A stretch of DNA of 64,000 nt from Daphnia pulex (lineage: Eukaryota > Arthropoda > Branchiopoda > Diplostraca > Daphniidae): positions 13,814,974 to 13,878,973 of the forward strand of contig NC_060024.1 of the NCBI RefSeq assembly GCF_021134715.1, given 5' to 3'. The translations under genes and the position numbers were made by a program. Under the pieces are notes generated by a model that was not told the origin of the DNA, did not search any database, and saw only the letters and a program-made list of their open reading frames with translations. Of the stretch, positions 1 through 10,266 are shown in pieces (position 1 is the first letter of the stretch; every line of letters begins with the position of its first letter).

Positions 1-1
1 G

Positions 2-3000
2 CTGCTGACCGTGGCCACCAGCCAGAAGTATCCTCAGCAAAAGTCGCCCGGTTATCCCAACGAACGGATCCCGCCTGCTAGATATTATTCCGACCGGCCC
101 ATTACGCAAGATGACTATATTCCCGTCAAGCCCGTCTATGGCTCCAATTTTCACGAGGAAGGAAATGATTACAAATATCCCAACAGCCATTTGGCCGGCG
201 GAGGAAGTTACAACAAATACCCACCCAAGGATTACAATGTCCCGTTGAGTTATTGCCCAGAAGTTGGCGGTTTGGAATCGCGTTGCCGCCCGGCCAAAGA
301 TTGCGCCGTGTGGTACGACCTCGTTCGGAAGACTCCCGGAACTTCCTGCACGCTAGAAAACGGACAAGGCAAAGGCATCTGCTGTCCCGATCTGCCCTAC
401 AATGGTCAGTGCCTACAATTTGAATTCATTTGTATATTCCATTCCATTCCAATTCAATTTTTCGGGTATTATTATTATAGGCCGTCATGGGGTGCCGTTC
501 AGTAAGCTGAGCTCGTGCCCGAAAGGCCTCCAGCTGGACCATCACCTTGACCGAATCAACGTGATGTCGGTGAACGAAGCCGTCGAATTGGGTAAAGTGC
601 AAATGGTGTCCATGATCGAAACGGAGAAGCAACTCGTCCGCAAAAATATCCGAGTCCGACCCGGATCGCAGCGCCACACCCACAGTTGGGTCTTTTTCCA
701 CTCGACACCCGAAGCCGTTCGAATCAGCAACAGTTCACTCTACGGAGTTTACACGGCCCTGCAATTGACTAAAAGGTGATTTTCAAATGGATATTTTCAT
801 CATCTGTCTGGAATTTGGTGAAAATATTTAAATGTTTTTTAATTTATTAGATTTCAAATCAAACCGGAGCAGGTCGAATGCGCTTTGAACCGATTCGAAC
901 TGAAGGACACGATCATAGCCGACATGTGTCCCACCCATCCGGACTGCGATCACAAGACGTTCAATTCCCCGTTTCGAACGATTACGGGCATTTGCAACAA
1001 CATTCATCCACCTGGCCACGTTCCTTGGGGTTTGCCGAAAACCCAATACCAACGGGCCCTCGCCCCAAATTACTACGACGGTAATGTCAAGGAAACTCAA
1101 GAACATTTCCAAAAGTAGAATAATTGATTCATGTTATCCAACAGGTGTCTGGATGCCCCGACGAGCTAAAAATGGTGGCCAACTTCCCCTGTAATTACTT
1201 CACATCCAATTTTACAATTTGATTTCACATTTCCTAATTATAATTCAATCATTTGATAGTCCCCGTTTGCTATCACTGTTGCTGGTTCGTGACCTCGACG
1301 TTCCCAGCGATACCGACACCACCTTCGTCATGCAGTACGGCCAGTTTGTCGATCGTAAGTGCATTAGTTTACAGTTGACTAGCAGTCATACCACAAACAA
1401 TTGCGATTTATCATTTGCCAATTGTTTTTTGTTTGTTTTTCAGACGACATGTTGGAAACCATGGAATCTAAATCAGGTATTATTTCTTTAAAAAATGATT
1501 ATGCAATGAGAGGGAACGCTGGGTCCAATTCTTAACATTATTCTCTGGTTGTTGTTTAAGCGAACGGATCGGCCGTGCCTTGTTGCACGGAAGATGGTGA
1601 ATTCCTCGAAGAGAACGACCTTAGTCACGGCAAATGTATCCCCATCGAAATTCCCAAGGACGACCCTTTTTACGCCAAGTTTCGCCAGCGCTGCATGCAA
1701 TTTGCCCGTTCCGCTCCCGCGTGTAGAACTGACGGCCGTCTCGGACATGTAGAGCAGGTCAGTCGGGTGTTGTTTTAGGGGGGGATTGACGAGGGCACGT
1801 TGTGAAAGTGCGGCTGATAATCGTTCGTTTCTGTTCTTATTTTGTTTTCGCTTTGTGATTTGATTGCAGATGAATCAAAACACTCACTTTCTGGATCTCT
1901 CGGGCCTTTATGGCTCCGACGATCAAGTGGCCGGCGAGTTGAGGACGTTTGAGAAAGGCGCCCTCAAGGTGTTTGCTCGCAAAGGCTACCACCAGCACGA
2001 CATGGACTTGCATCCGCCCGACAACGACACGGACGTCGATTGCGCCTTGTCCAAAGCCGTGACCGGAATCCATCCACCTCCCGAAATCAAATGTTTCAAA
2101 GCAGGTATAGTACTAAAGAAATGCTGAAAAACCCAGATTGATTTGACATTGACTATATTTATCTTTGATGCATGTACTAATAATACAGGTGATAATCGAA
2201 TCAACGTCAGTCCCTACATGGTCGCCTCGCAAACGGTTTTCATGCGGGAACACAACGGAGTTGCCGAACTGCTGATGGAACTCAATCCGCACTGGAGCGA
2301 CGAGCGTCTCTACCAGGAGGCCAGACGCATTCTCATCGCCCAAATGCAGCACATCACCTACAACGAATTTCTACCGATTCTCATCGGACGGGAGAAGATG
2401 CAGGAGCTCGGCCTCTTGCCGCTCCAGCACGGATTCAGCCGCGATTACGACGAAACTGTCAATCCGTCCGTTTTGAACGAATTTGCCGCCGCCGCTTTCC
2501 GTTTCGGCCATTCCCTGGTTCCTGGAAAACAAGAGTAGGCATTAACATGTCTACATTATTGTGAATAGCTTGAAATTAATTCATTTTTAATTGCTATACA
2601 GCCTCATCAACCAGCGAAGAGTGAAGGAGCGAGACATTTTGTTGCGCCAACACTTTTTCAAGACGACAGAGACGTACACGCCCGGCAATTTGGACAAGTT
2701 TCTCATCGCCTTGGCAACGGTACCCGGCCAAAGGGTCGACACCTATTTCACCGAAGAGGTAATTAATAATATGAAAGGCTGATGTCGATTGTTTCGGATT
2801 GTTGTCTAGCCCAATCACCTCCATTCTCATAATAGATGACCAATCACTTGTTTGAAGAGGAGGGCAAGGGCTTCGGCATGGATATAGTTTCGCTCAACAT
2901 TCAGCGCGGTCGTGATCACGGTATGTTCTTCTCATGAATAACCGACATGTGTGCCCATATACATAATGTGACTATCGATTCATTTCATGGTTCAATGATT

Positions 3001-3924
3001 ATAGGTTTGCCTGGATACAATTCTTACCGCGAACTTTGCGGACTCTCACGTGCCAGAGATTTCCGCGACCTTCTCGATGTGATTCCTCCTAGGGTACGTC
3101 ATCTCTTTGCCAGCAATAGCTACTAAGCGAAAAAATATGATTCAAAACTTTTGATTTTCGATTTGACAGATTGTCGAGAAATTCGAGTCCGTGTACGACT
3201 CTGTGGACGATGTTGATTTGTTCATTGCCGGTGTGTCCGAGAGGCCGACCAAAGGCGCCATGATAGGCCCCACCTTCCAGTGTATCATCGCCGACCAGTT
3301 TCTGAGGTTGAAACGGGGTGATCGCTACTTTTACGATCTCGGTGGTCAGTCCGGCTCGTTCACTGAAGGTAGAGAACCGCAAATATTTTTCGTTTCAATT
3401 TTTTAAGATCCAATTATTTGTCGTTCCAGAACAATTGGACGAAATCCGGAAAACCAGTTACTCGCGCATCGTCTGTGACAACAGCTTCGTCCAGTTTATT
3501 CAACCTCTTTTCTTCAAAGCCGAATCTGAACTGTAAGTTAATACCTAATTCCCACCGCCAATCAATTCGACCCGCAATCAACTGGGTTTGTTTTTTCTTT
3601 AGGAATCCCATCGTCAGTTGCGAATCCTTCGACTCGATTCCTCGTATGAATCTCTACCCGTGGAAAGAGATTGGCAATTCCGACTGGCAAATCGCCGAGG
3701 ACGGCGTCAAATGGGCGCAGAATTGCGACTTTGAGGGCCACGACATTGACGCCCCTTTGAATCTCATCGACGGTGGCCAGTGCGGAAGGATATGCATCGA
3801 CACACCCGGCTGCAACGCCTTCTGGTCTAAAGAAGGTTCCTGTTCTATCAAGAGCATCCCGGAAGGCTTCCGTCGGACGCATTTCATTGGCGGCGTTTGC
3901 GGAATTATTCCGTGGAAATTTTAA
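2..3924 (+). CDS. secreted animal heme peroxidase with clip-like N-terminus and PAN-like C-terminus (5' end outside window)
   Basis: Fifteen exons can be chained by GT-AG sites in one frame: 2-404, 481-775, 851-1080, 1145-1190, 1260-1354, 1444-1476, 1561-1757, 1870-2104, 2189-2534, 2602-2758, 2836-2920, 3005-3093, 3170-3368, 3430-3532 and 3603-3924 (944 codons plus stop). Exon 1 is open to the window edge, so the start and signal peptide lie upstream. Exon 1 encodes a Pro/Tyr-rich stretch, then a cysteine module ending GICCP, as clip domains do. The peroxidase domain follows: NGRHG, TGICNN, DGVWMPRR, GQFVDHD (distal His split between exons 5 and 6, with the heme-linking Asp), [16 protein letters not shown] (catalytic Arg 2197-2199), MREHNG, FRFGHS (proximal His 2509-2511), [14 protein letters not shown] and RIVCDN. 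The last exon adds a six-cysteine PAN/apple-like domain. By family, such enzymes use H2O2 in immunity, adhesion or matrix cross-linking. Odd point: Val (2206-2208) stands where myeloperoxidase has the second heme-linking Glu. Confidence 0.93.
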
Positions 3925-4407
3925 TTTAAAATTTGTTTTCAAGCCTCCGAAAACCCTCATCCCTCAAGGCTTGCAAAGACAACATTTCCCAAATGAAGTT
4001 GTATGCAATTCGTAGGATTTTCGACTTGTTCCGTTCGGAATACTAAATTAACTTAATTTATTTTGGAAATAATGACGAGCTAGAGCTTCTGTTATTTGGT
4101 ATTTTCGAAAGTAAGCCTAGCAATGTGTATAGGCATCGTTATTTAAAACAAAAATTAAACGTTTTCTCATCCACAGTGAAAATAATTTTTAAAAAAGGTT
4201 TTCAATTGTTTTCAGTCTGTCGACTTCTGATAACACGCGCAAGTTTGTTATACTATTGTGTATTTTATGACCTTCTTATCTATTAGGATGATCAATGGGG
4301 CGATGAGATAATTGAGTATCGGTTGCTATCGGGATATGAGTGAAATATGTTTGGATAATAAAACTAAATGACCAAGAGTCGACGCATTTCTTTGTAGAAG
4401 CAACAAC
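3925..4407. other. intergenic spacer between peroxidase and LRR gene 1
   Basis: AT-rich spacer with no convincing coding sequence. The peroxidase 3' UTR is here; an ATTAAA-type variant poly(A) signal near 4154 is the best candidate, with no canonical AATAAA close to the stop. The last 60 bases before the LRR start are presumably promoter and leader, with a weak TATA-like ATAATAAAA near 4356. Confidence 0.5.
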
Positions 4408-5769
4408 ATGATGAAAGACTCCTTTGCAACTTCACCCTTTCTGGGTGTTTTAATTTTATTCGGTTCAAGTTTCATCGCTACTGCCAGGAATATCGAATGG
4501 AACGATTTGAAAATTGCCAACGGCCATCACCTGGAAGTCGGCCGAGAATCCTGCGTGGAAGATTATTCACCGTGCACTTGCATCAACAGTCCTTCTTACG
4601 GATTGGAGATCATCTGTGACAGCGTCGACACCCAAACAATTCAACAAGTTTTCAGCCGGACCACCTCCAGCGATTTGTTCTCATTTCAACTGACAGTCCC
4701 TCCGCCGTCTGCGGGAAACGTCGTGGCCATTCCGGCCGATTTGCTGAGCGGCAAACGAGCCGGCAACATCCTCGTGACTTGCCCAGTTCCGCAGTGGCAA
4801 TTGACGATAGATGCCGACGCTTTCCGTCCGTCCAGCGACTTTGCTTTCTTCTTCTTCAGCGCCGGATGCGATCAGAGTCAACTCGACTTTTCTTCCTTTC
4901 TAAATAGTTTCCTCAAATTGAGCACCATCTTCATCAGCCAGTCGTCCAACGTCCAAAACATTCACAATCTGCCCGCTCTGCCTAGTCTGACCCAACTGGC
5001 CATCACTTACAGCACAGGGCTGGACCAGATTGCCGATTTCTCCCGTCTTGGGCGCACTCAGCTGAAACGTCTCTGGCTCAATGGCAACCAACTGGGCGAC
5101 CAAATCGTCGGCGACATGTTGAACGCCATCGCTTCTTCCCCATCGGCTGCTTCCGCCCTAGAGATGCTGTGGTTGACGACCAATCAGTTGACGCAGATTC
5201 CTACCCAGATGGATTCGTTCTCTCAGCTGATGCAGCTGGATTTGTCCAACAACAGTTTACCAGCACTCATTGCTAGTGGCTCTTTCGTTTTCAACGCTCC
5301 TGTCGATTATTTGTACCTGGAATCCGACGGTATTAGCAGCATCGAACCTGATGCCTTTCAAGGTGATTGCCCATTTTAATATAGGTTCACATCAACTTTG
5401 ATTTCTTTATACTTTTTTGTTGATATACAAGGTGATTTTAGCCGAGGACAAATTTACCTTCGCTCCAACAGTTTGACCCGGTTCGAGGAAGCCGTTTTCA
5501 AGTCGCTACTGGAGCAGATGGTCGTCACTAACGGCGGTGGTCTAGTCAATCTCGAGTCTAGTAAGAGCCTATTCAATTTATTTGATTTATTTGATGGGAA
5601 ATGTTTTATCATTTTTTGTTGATTAGACCCAGTGAATTGCGGCGATTGCCATCTGGCCTGGCTGATTCGCGACAACCCGAATTTGCTCAGCGCTGTCAAA
5701 TCGGCCACTTGTTCCGATGGAACTCCGTTCGCATCTCTGAGCCCATCCATTTTCTCCAGTTGCCCGTAA
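4408..5769 (+). CDS. secreted leucine-rich-repeat protein, crustacean luciferase non-catalytic-subunit-like (paralogue 1)
   Basis: Three exons, 4408-5362, 5432-5560 and 5627-5769, join in frame to 408 codons. The N-terminus is a clear signal peptide (hydrophobic stretch about residues 9-25, ending in an Ala-rich site). A cysteine-rich LRRNT cap follows (Cys 49, 56, 58, 70), then irregular LRRs including LKRLWLNGNQL, LEMLWLTTNQLTQIP and LMQLDLSNNSL. An LRRCT cap occupies roughly residues 362-408, with the NPVNCGDC...AWLIRDNP motif. The cap pattern and size match the many crustacean proteins named after the 35-kDa LRR subunit of Oplophorus luciferase; a light-producing role should not be assumed. 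Introns 2 and 3 fall at the same protein positions as in the next gene, showing tandem duplication. The leader intron of the paralogue is absent here. ATG 4408 is chosen because it starts the signal peptide. Confidence 0.9.
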
Positions 5770-5790
5770 AAACCTCCAATCATGCAGAGA

Positions 5791-5796
5791 AATAAA
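5791..5796 (+). promoter_or_regulatory. poly(A) signal of LRR gene 1
   Basis: AATAAA lies 22 bases after the stop codon of LRR gene 1, a normal distance for a short invertebrate 3' UTR. No competing signal is nearer. Confidence 0.65.
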
Positions 5797-6324
5797 CCAG
5801 TTATTCAATCTAGAACAATGAGAACAACAACAGATAATTATTTTATAATTCATCTTATCAACAGAAATCAACGGTCGCCTGCCCACCTATAGTTTCAGTT
5901 CCTGTTTTGAATGACACTCGTCTGTATGTGCGTGTCGGGCTAAAGACTGAACGCATTTTGTGGCTTTATCAATCAGCACGTTTGTTTGTTTGGTTGCTAT
6001 CCTGCTGTAATTTTAAAATCCCCTCAACATTTCGTCATCGACAAATCAATTTCGTTATTATCGATCAGAATGGGAAATGTTTCTGTTTTCGGCTTCGATT
6101 TCTCAACTTTATTGAATGCAACTGGATTCAATTTCAAACTGCAGCGGGAATTACTTTAAATGTTACATTCGTCGGTATTTGCATTACTACACAAAGGTTG
6201 AATTTTAACGTTAATGTCAAAACCATTGGAAAATGTCGCTCATGTAACCTGTCAGATAACGAAATCTGTGAGACTTTGTTTAAGCAATGCTCATTATCTC
6301 GTTATCGTTGATGGAAAACGAGGC
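5797..6324. other. intergenic spacer between the two LRR genes
   Basis: AT-rich spacer. A 134-codon open frame covers 5907-6311, but it has no recognisable domain, and its cysteine- and phenylalanine-rich composition looks like translated intergenic sequence. Near 6285-6305 there is a short palindrome (TGCTCATTATCTCGTTATCG) just upstream of the TATA box. A related GATGAGATAATTGAG string occurs upstream of LRR gene 1 near 4301, so it may be a shared promoter element. Confidence 0.4.
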
Positions 6325-6332
6325 TTTATAAT
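6325..6332 (+). promoter_or_regulatory. TATA box of LRR gene 2
   Basis: TTTATAAT lies 78 bases before the ATG at 6403. The same octamer lies 79 bases before the ATG of the truncated paralogue at 45,250, and the following GTCGTCGTC...CACTGAGCTTC stretch is also shared. Conservation between the two copies supports a core promoter with transcription starting about 30 bases downstream. Confidence 0.6.
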
Positions 6333-6402
6333 GAAGGTGAATCGTTAGTCGTCGTCGTGTGCCCACTGAGCTTCCAATTGTGAACAACATTTTCAATTCA
6401 AG

Positions 6403-7837
6403 ATGCCAGCATTTCATCACTCTCTTTTGCAGGTTAGATTTTCTTTTACATAAAAATGGCATTATTTTTTAATTTATTGTTGCTATTAGGTTTTAGTACT
6501 CGGGTTTTTGTTGACGGCTGTTGTAGCCGATCCCCGCAGACAATTTGATACCAATGACGTAAGACCAACAGTACATAACAGTAAGGGCGCATTGCGCCAA
6601 CAACGGGCTGCCTGCCCGGAAGATTATTCGCCTTGCCTTTGCGAATTGACTGCCAACGGGATCGAAGTCACTTGCGTCGATATTCCCGTCGCCGATATTG
6701 CCAACGTCTTTTACCGCACCCGAAACATCGACCTATACCAGGTCGTCCTGACGGCCTCTGGTTCGGGATCTGTCGATTTGCCCGCCGACCTCTTGAAAGA
6801 CAAACGCGTTGAACGCATTTACCTGGGCTGCCAGGTCAACGCTTCCCCCAAACTCGGCCTCACTATTGCGCCTTCGACTTTTGAATTCACGCGGTTCAAC
6901 ACGACCGTCTTTGGCATCTTGAACTGCGATCTGGCCGGACAGACGGACATGCAATACCTGAACGATTTTTTAATTCTCAACACTTTGAGAATTGACGATT
7001 GCGATAACATTGAAGCCATCGAAAGCCTACCCACTTCTACCTTACCCGCCCTCAAGGAAATGATTGTCGTCAACTGCACAGGACTGGAAAATGTCACCTT
7101 TCCCGATTTGACTCCGGCCAGATTGGAGCTGTTGCAATTGGAAGGCAACGGGTTGACCGATGCGGCCGTCAACAGCATTTTAGTTTCCGTCGCCAGTTCC
7201 TCGTCGTCCAGTTCATTGCAGAAATTGGTTCTGTCAAATGAGTACACGATGACCAAAGTGCCCAGGATTGCTTCTTTTTCTAAATTGGCTTTGTATGACG
7301 TCAGTTTCAACGCCATCCCTTTCATGAGCCAATCAAATTTGATTTTCAACGCGCCTGTTAACTTGGTCGGCCTCAAAAATATCGGATTGACCGCCATCGA
7401 AGGAGGGGCTTTCTTGGGTAAGCCTGTGTTTAAGTAACGCAAATAAAATGTCTTTCTCTGTTTATCTTTTTTTACATCTTTTTGGGCAGGTGACTACTCA
7501 AAGGCATTTGTCTACTTGGAGAACAATAAACTGACCGAGTTTAGGGAGGACGTCTTCAAATCGATGCTGCAGCAGATGGCCGCTCAGCCTGTCGGTTCTG
7601 GAGGTCAACTTTTCGTCACTGGAAGTAATTTCAAAATTGATTGAGACTGATATGGCCGTATGTTGCTGACATGATATACTGACTCGCATTTTTCTATCAG
7701 ATCCTTTTGATTGCGGTTGCGGTTTGGCCTGGCTGATTCGAGACAATCCAGCTCTCCTGCCCAGTATCAAGGACGGAGTTTGCGGCGGATTCTTTGGTTT
7801 CGAGGACCTCAATCCTGATTCCTATGCAAACTGTTAA
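6403..7837 (+). CDS. secreted leucine-rich-repeat protein, crustacean luciferase non-catalytic-subunit-like (paralogue 2)
   Basis: Four exons, 6403-6432, 6490-7417, 7490-7624 and 7701-7837, join in frame to 409 codons. The tiny first exon (MPAFHHSLLQ) supplies the only good ATG; spliced to exon 2 it completes a signal peptide (VLVLGFLLTAVVADP). LRRNT cysteines are at 52, 59, 61 and 72. The middle has degenerate LRRs with LELLQLEGNGLTD and LQKLVLSNEY. The LRRCT at about residues 365-409 has NPFDCGCGLAWLIRDNP and a terminal Cys. Length, caps and the last two intron positions match LRR gene 1, so the two are tandem paralogues that have diverged considerably. The product is expected outside the cell, perhaps as a binding partner or scaffold; ligands are unknown. 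A broken copy of this gene's 5' end lies at 45,250-45,458, at the edge of the second repeat array. Confidence 0.9.
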
Positions 7838-8317
7838 ATTGGGTCAAACTGCTGAAATTTATTTTTATAGAATTTGGTAATCCCCTTCAGCGTCTTGCTT
7901 TATTAATTACTTAAACATTATGGTAAGCAATATACGATTCATTCCTGTCAACATCAAAATTATTGTCTTTGATTATTTATCGACACTATTGTTCCCGTAT
8001 CAGTTAGATGAATTTAGTTTTTTACGAGTTGGAGTTGACCCCCCACCCCCACTCTTTGCGGCTTCATTTTCGTTTCATAAGAAAAAAAATTAGTATTTTA
8101 AGCGGAAAAATTAAGAAAAGTTGATGGACTCTGTATTCACCCTTTTCTGAATCCCGTTGTTAATTACCTAGCTCTCATTAACTCCATTCCACTCATGTGG
8201 AATTTTGCATCAATTCTACTGGTACACATTGCTTGCTTGCTTGATTGTCTACGTTTAATAGTTTAGGAGATTTTTGTAAAAAAATAGTGAGTAGTCTAAA
8301 ATTAAATTTTTCAGATG
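7838..8317. other. intergenic sequence between LRR gene 2 and the left array
   Basis: The 3' flank of LRR gene 2, AT-rich, with a short C-rich run near 8039-8050. I see no gene, hairpin or repeat family here. The repeat array begins abruptly at about 8318. Confidence 0.5.
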
Positions 8318-10169
8318 AAAAAAAATGCGTTTAGAACAGAAATTTCTTTATTAAATTTACAAAATCATGTATGTAATATTTTCCAACTTCATAAAACTTC
8401 CTTAAAAATTAAAAAAAAAAAGCCTTACCCCTGGTATTGAACAGCTGGCTCACGGCACTCTAGCACTTGACGCAAGGCACAAGGCTCATACCACTGGCGC
8501 AACTGTTCCCGATAGAGAAGCGAATTTTTGGTCATTATAAATGCATATTTTATCAGTTGAGTACATAATGTACAAAATATGGTTATTCTCACTATACTCA
8601 CTCTTATTCCTTGCCAAGGTAATCTCCCTATGCAAATTCAATCAAGATGGTCTTGCCCTGTCTTGATTGACTGTATGTGCGAATTACAGCAAGTAAACCT
8701 GCTAAAGAATGAGAAAAACAAACAATAGTTAAATGGATCTGTTAAAACTTGCACAGAAAAAAAAATTGCGTCTAGAACAGGAATATCTGTTTATTAAATT
8801 TACAAAATGATGTATGTAATATTTTCCAAGTTAAAAAAACTTATTAAAAAATAAAAAAAACAAACAAAAGATTTACCCCGGTATGGAACAGCTGGCTCAC
8901 GGTACCGTAACATAAGGCACAAGGCTCCAACCACTGGCACAACTGTTCCTCTTAGTTAAGCGAATTTTTGGTCATTATATATGCGTATTTTAATCAGTTT
9001 AGTCTATAACGGACAAAATATGGTTATTCTCACTATACTCAAACTTATTCCTTGCCAAGGTAATCTCTCTATGCAAATTCAATCAAGATGGTCTTGCCCT
9101 GTCTTGATTGACTGTATGTGCGAATTACAGCAAGTAATCCGCTAAAGAATGAGGAAAACAAACAAAAGTTAAATGGATCTTTTAAAACTTGCACAGAAAA
9201 AAAAATTGCGTCTAGAACAGGAAAATCTGTTTATTAAATTGACAAAATCATGTATATAATATTTTCCAACTTCAGAAAACTTCCTTAAAAAAAAAAAAAC
9301 GCTTACCTGGGTATTGAACAGAAGGCGTGCGGCACCGTAGCACAAGACACAAGGCACAAGGCTCCAGCCACTCGGCCAACTGTTCCTCTTAGATAAGCGT
9401 TTTTTTTGTCATTATGTATGCGTATTTTATCAGTTTAAATAATGCACCATATGTGGTTATTCTCACTACGCACTCTTCTTCCTTGCCCAGGAAATCTCTC
9501 TAAGCAAAGCTAATCAAGATGGACTTGCCCTGTCTTAATTGACTAAGTGTGCTAATTACAGCAAGTAATCCGCTAAATAATTAGGAAAAACAATCAATAG
9601 TAAAATCACTTAAATGGATCTGTTAAAACTCTCACAAAAAAAATTGCGTTTAGAATAGAAATTTTTTAAATTAAACTTACTAAATCTTGTATATAGTATT
9701 TTCCTACTTCATAAAACTTCGTTAAAAATAAAAAATAAAAAAAGTCTTACCCGGGTATTGAACAGATGGCGTGCGGCACCGTAGCACAAGGCACAAGGCA
9801 CAAGGCTCCAGCCACTCGGCCAACTGTTCCTCTTAGATAAGCGTTTTTTTTGTCATTATGTATGCGTATTTTATCAGTTTAAATAATGCACCATATATGG
9901 TTATTCTCACTACGCACTCTTCTTCCTTGCCCAGGAAATCTCTCTAAGCAAAGCTAATCAAGATGGACTTGCCCTGTCTTAATTGACTGTGTGTGCTAAT
10001 TACAGCAAGTAATCCGCTAAATAATGAGGAAAAACAATCAATAGTAAAATCACTTAAATGGATCTGTTAAAACTCTCACAAAAAAAATTGCGTTTAGAAT
10101 AGAAATTTTTTAAATTAAACTTACTAAATCTTGTATATAGTATTTTCCTACTTCATAAAACTTCGTTAA

Positions 10170-10266
10170 AAATAAAAAATAAAAAAAGTCTTACCCGGGT
10201 ATTGAACAGATGGCGTGCGGCACCGTAGCACAAGGCACAAGGCACAAGGCTCCAGCCACTCGGCCA
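10170..10266 (-). ncRNA. tRNA-like Pol III cassette in an array unit (representative copy)
   Basis: Read on the - strand, TGGCCGAGTGG (10256-10266) matches the A-box consensus TRGYNNARNGG exactly. GTTCAATACC (10198-10207) matches the B-box consensus GTTCRANNCY exactly. A T-rich tract with a run of seven T follows within about 15 bases, as a Pol III terminator would. A-to-B spacing is about 59 bases, long but within the range of Ser/Leu-type tRNAs with an extra arm. The acceptor and T stems do not pair, so this is not a working tRNA. It is a tRNA-derived or SINE-like promoter, repeated in nearly every unit. Transcription is inferred, not shown. Confidence 0.45.

Noticed and set aside
402-779. 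Independent 125-codon gene starting at 402
   Set aside because: It is exon 2 of the peroxidase with read-through of the preceding intron. The splice sites at 404/481 join it in frame to exon 1.
5359-5437. CAAGGTGATT repeated at both ends of the second intron site of LRR gene 1, resembling direct repeats of newly gained introns in Daphnia
   Set aside because: LRR gene 2 has an intron at the same protein position, so the intron predates the duplication.
10170-10266. Functional tRNA gene in each array unit
   Set aside because: Only the internal promoter boxes fit. Acceptor and T stems do not pair and no anticodon arm can be placed, so it is called tRNA-like only.
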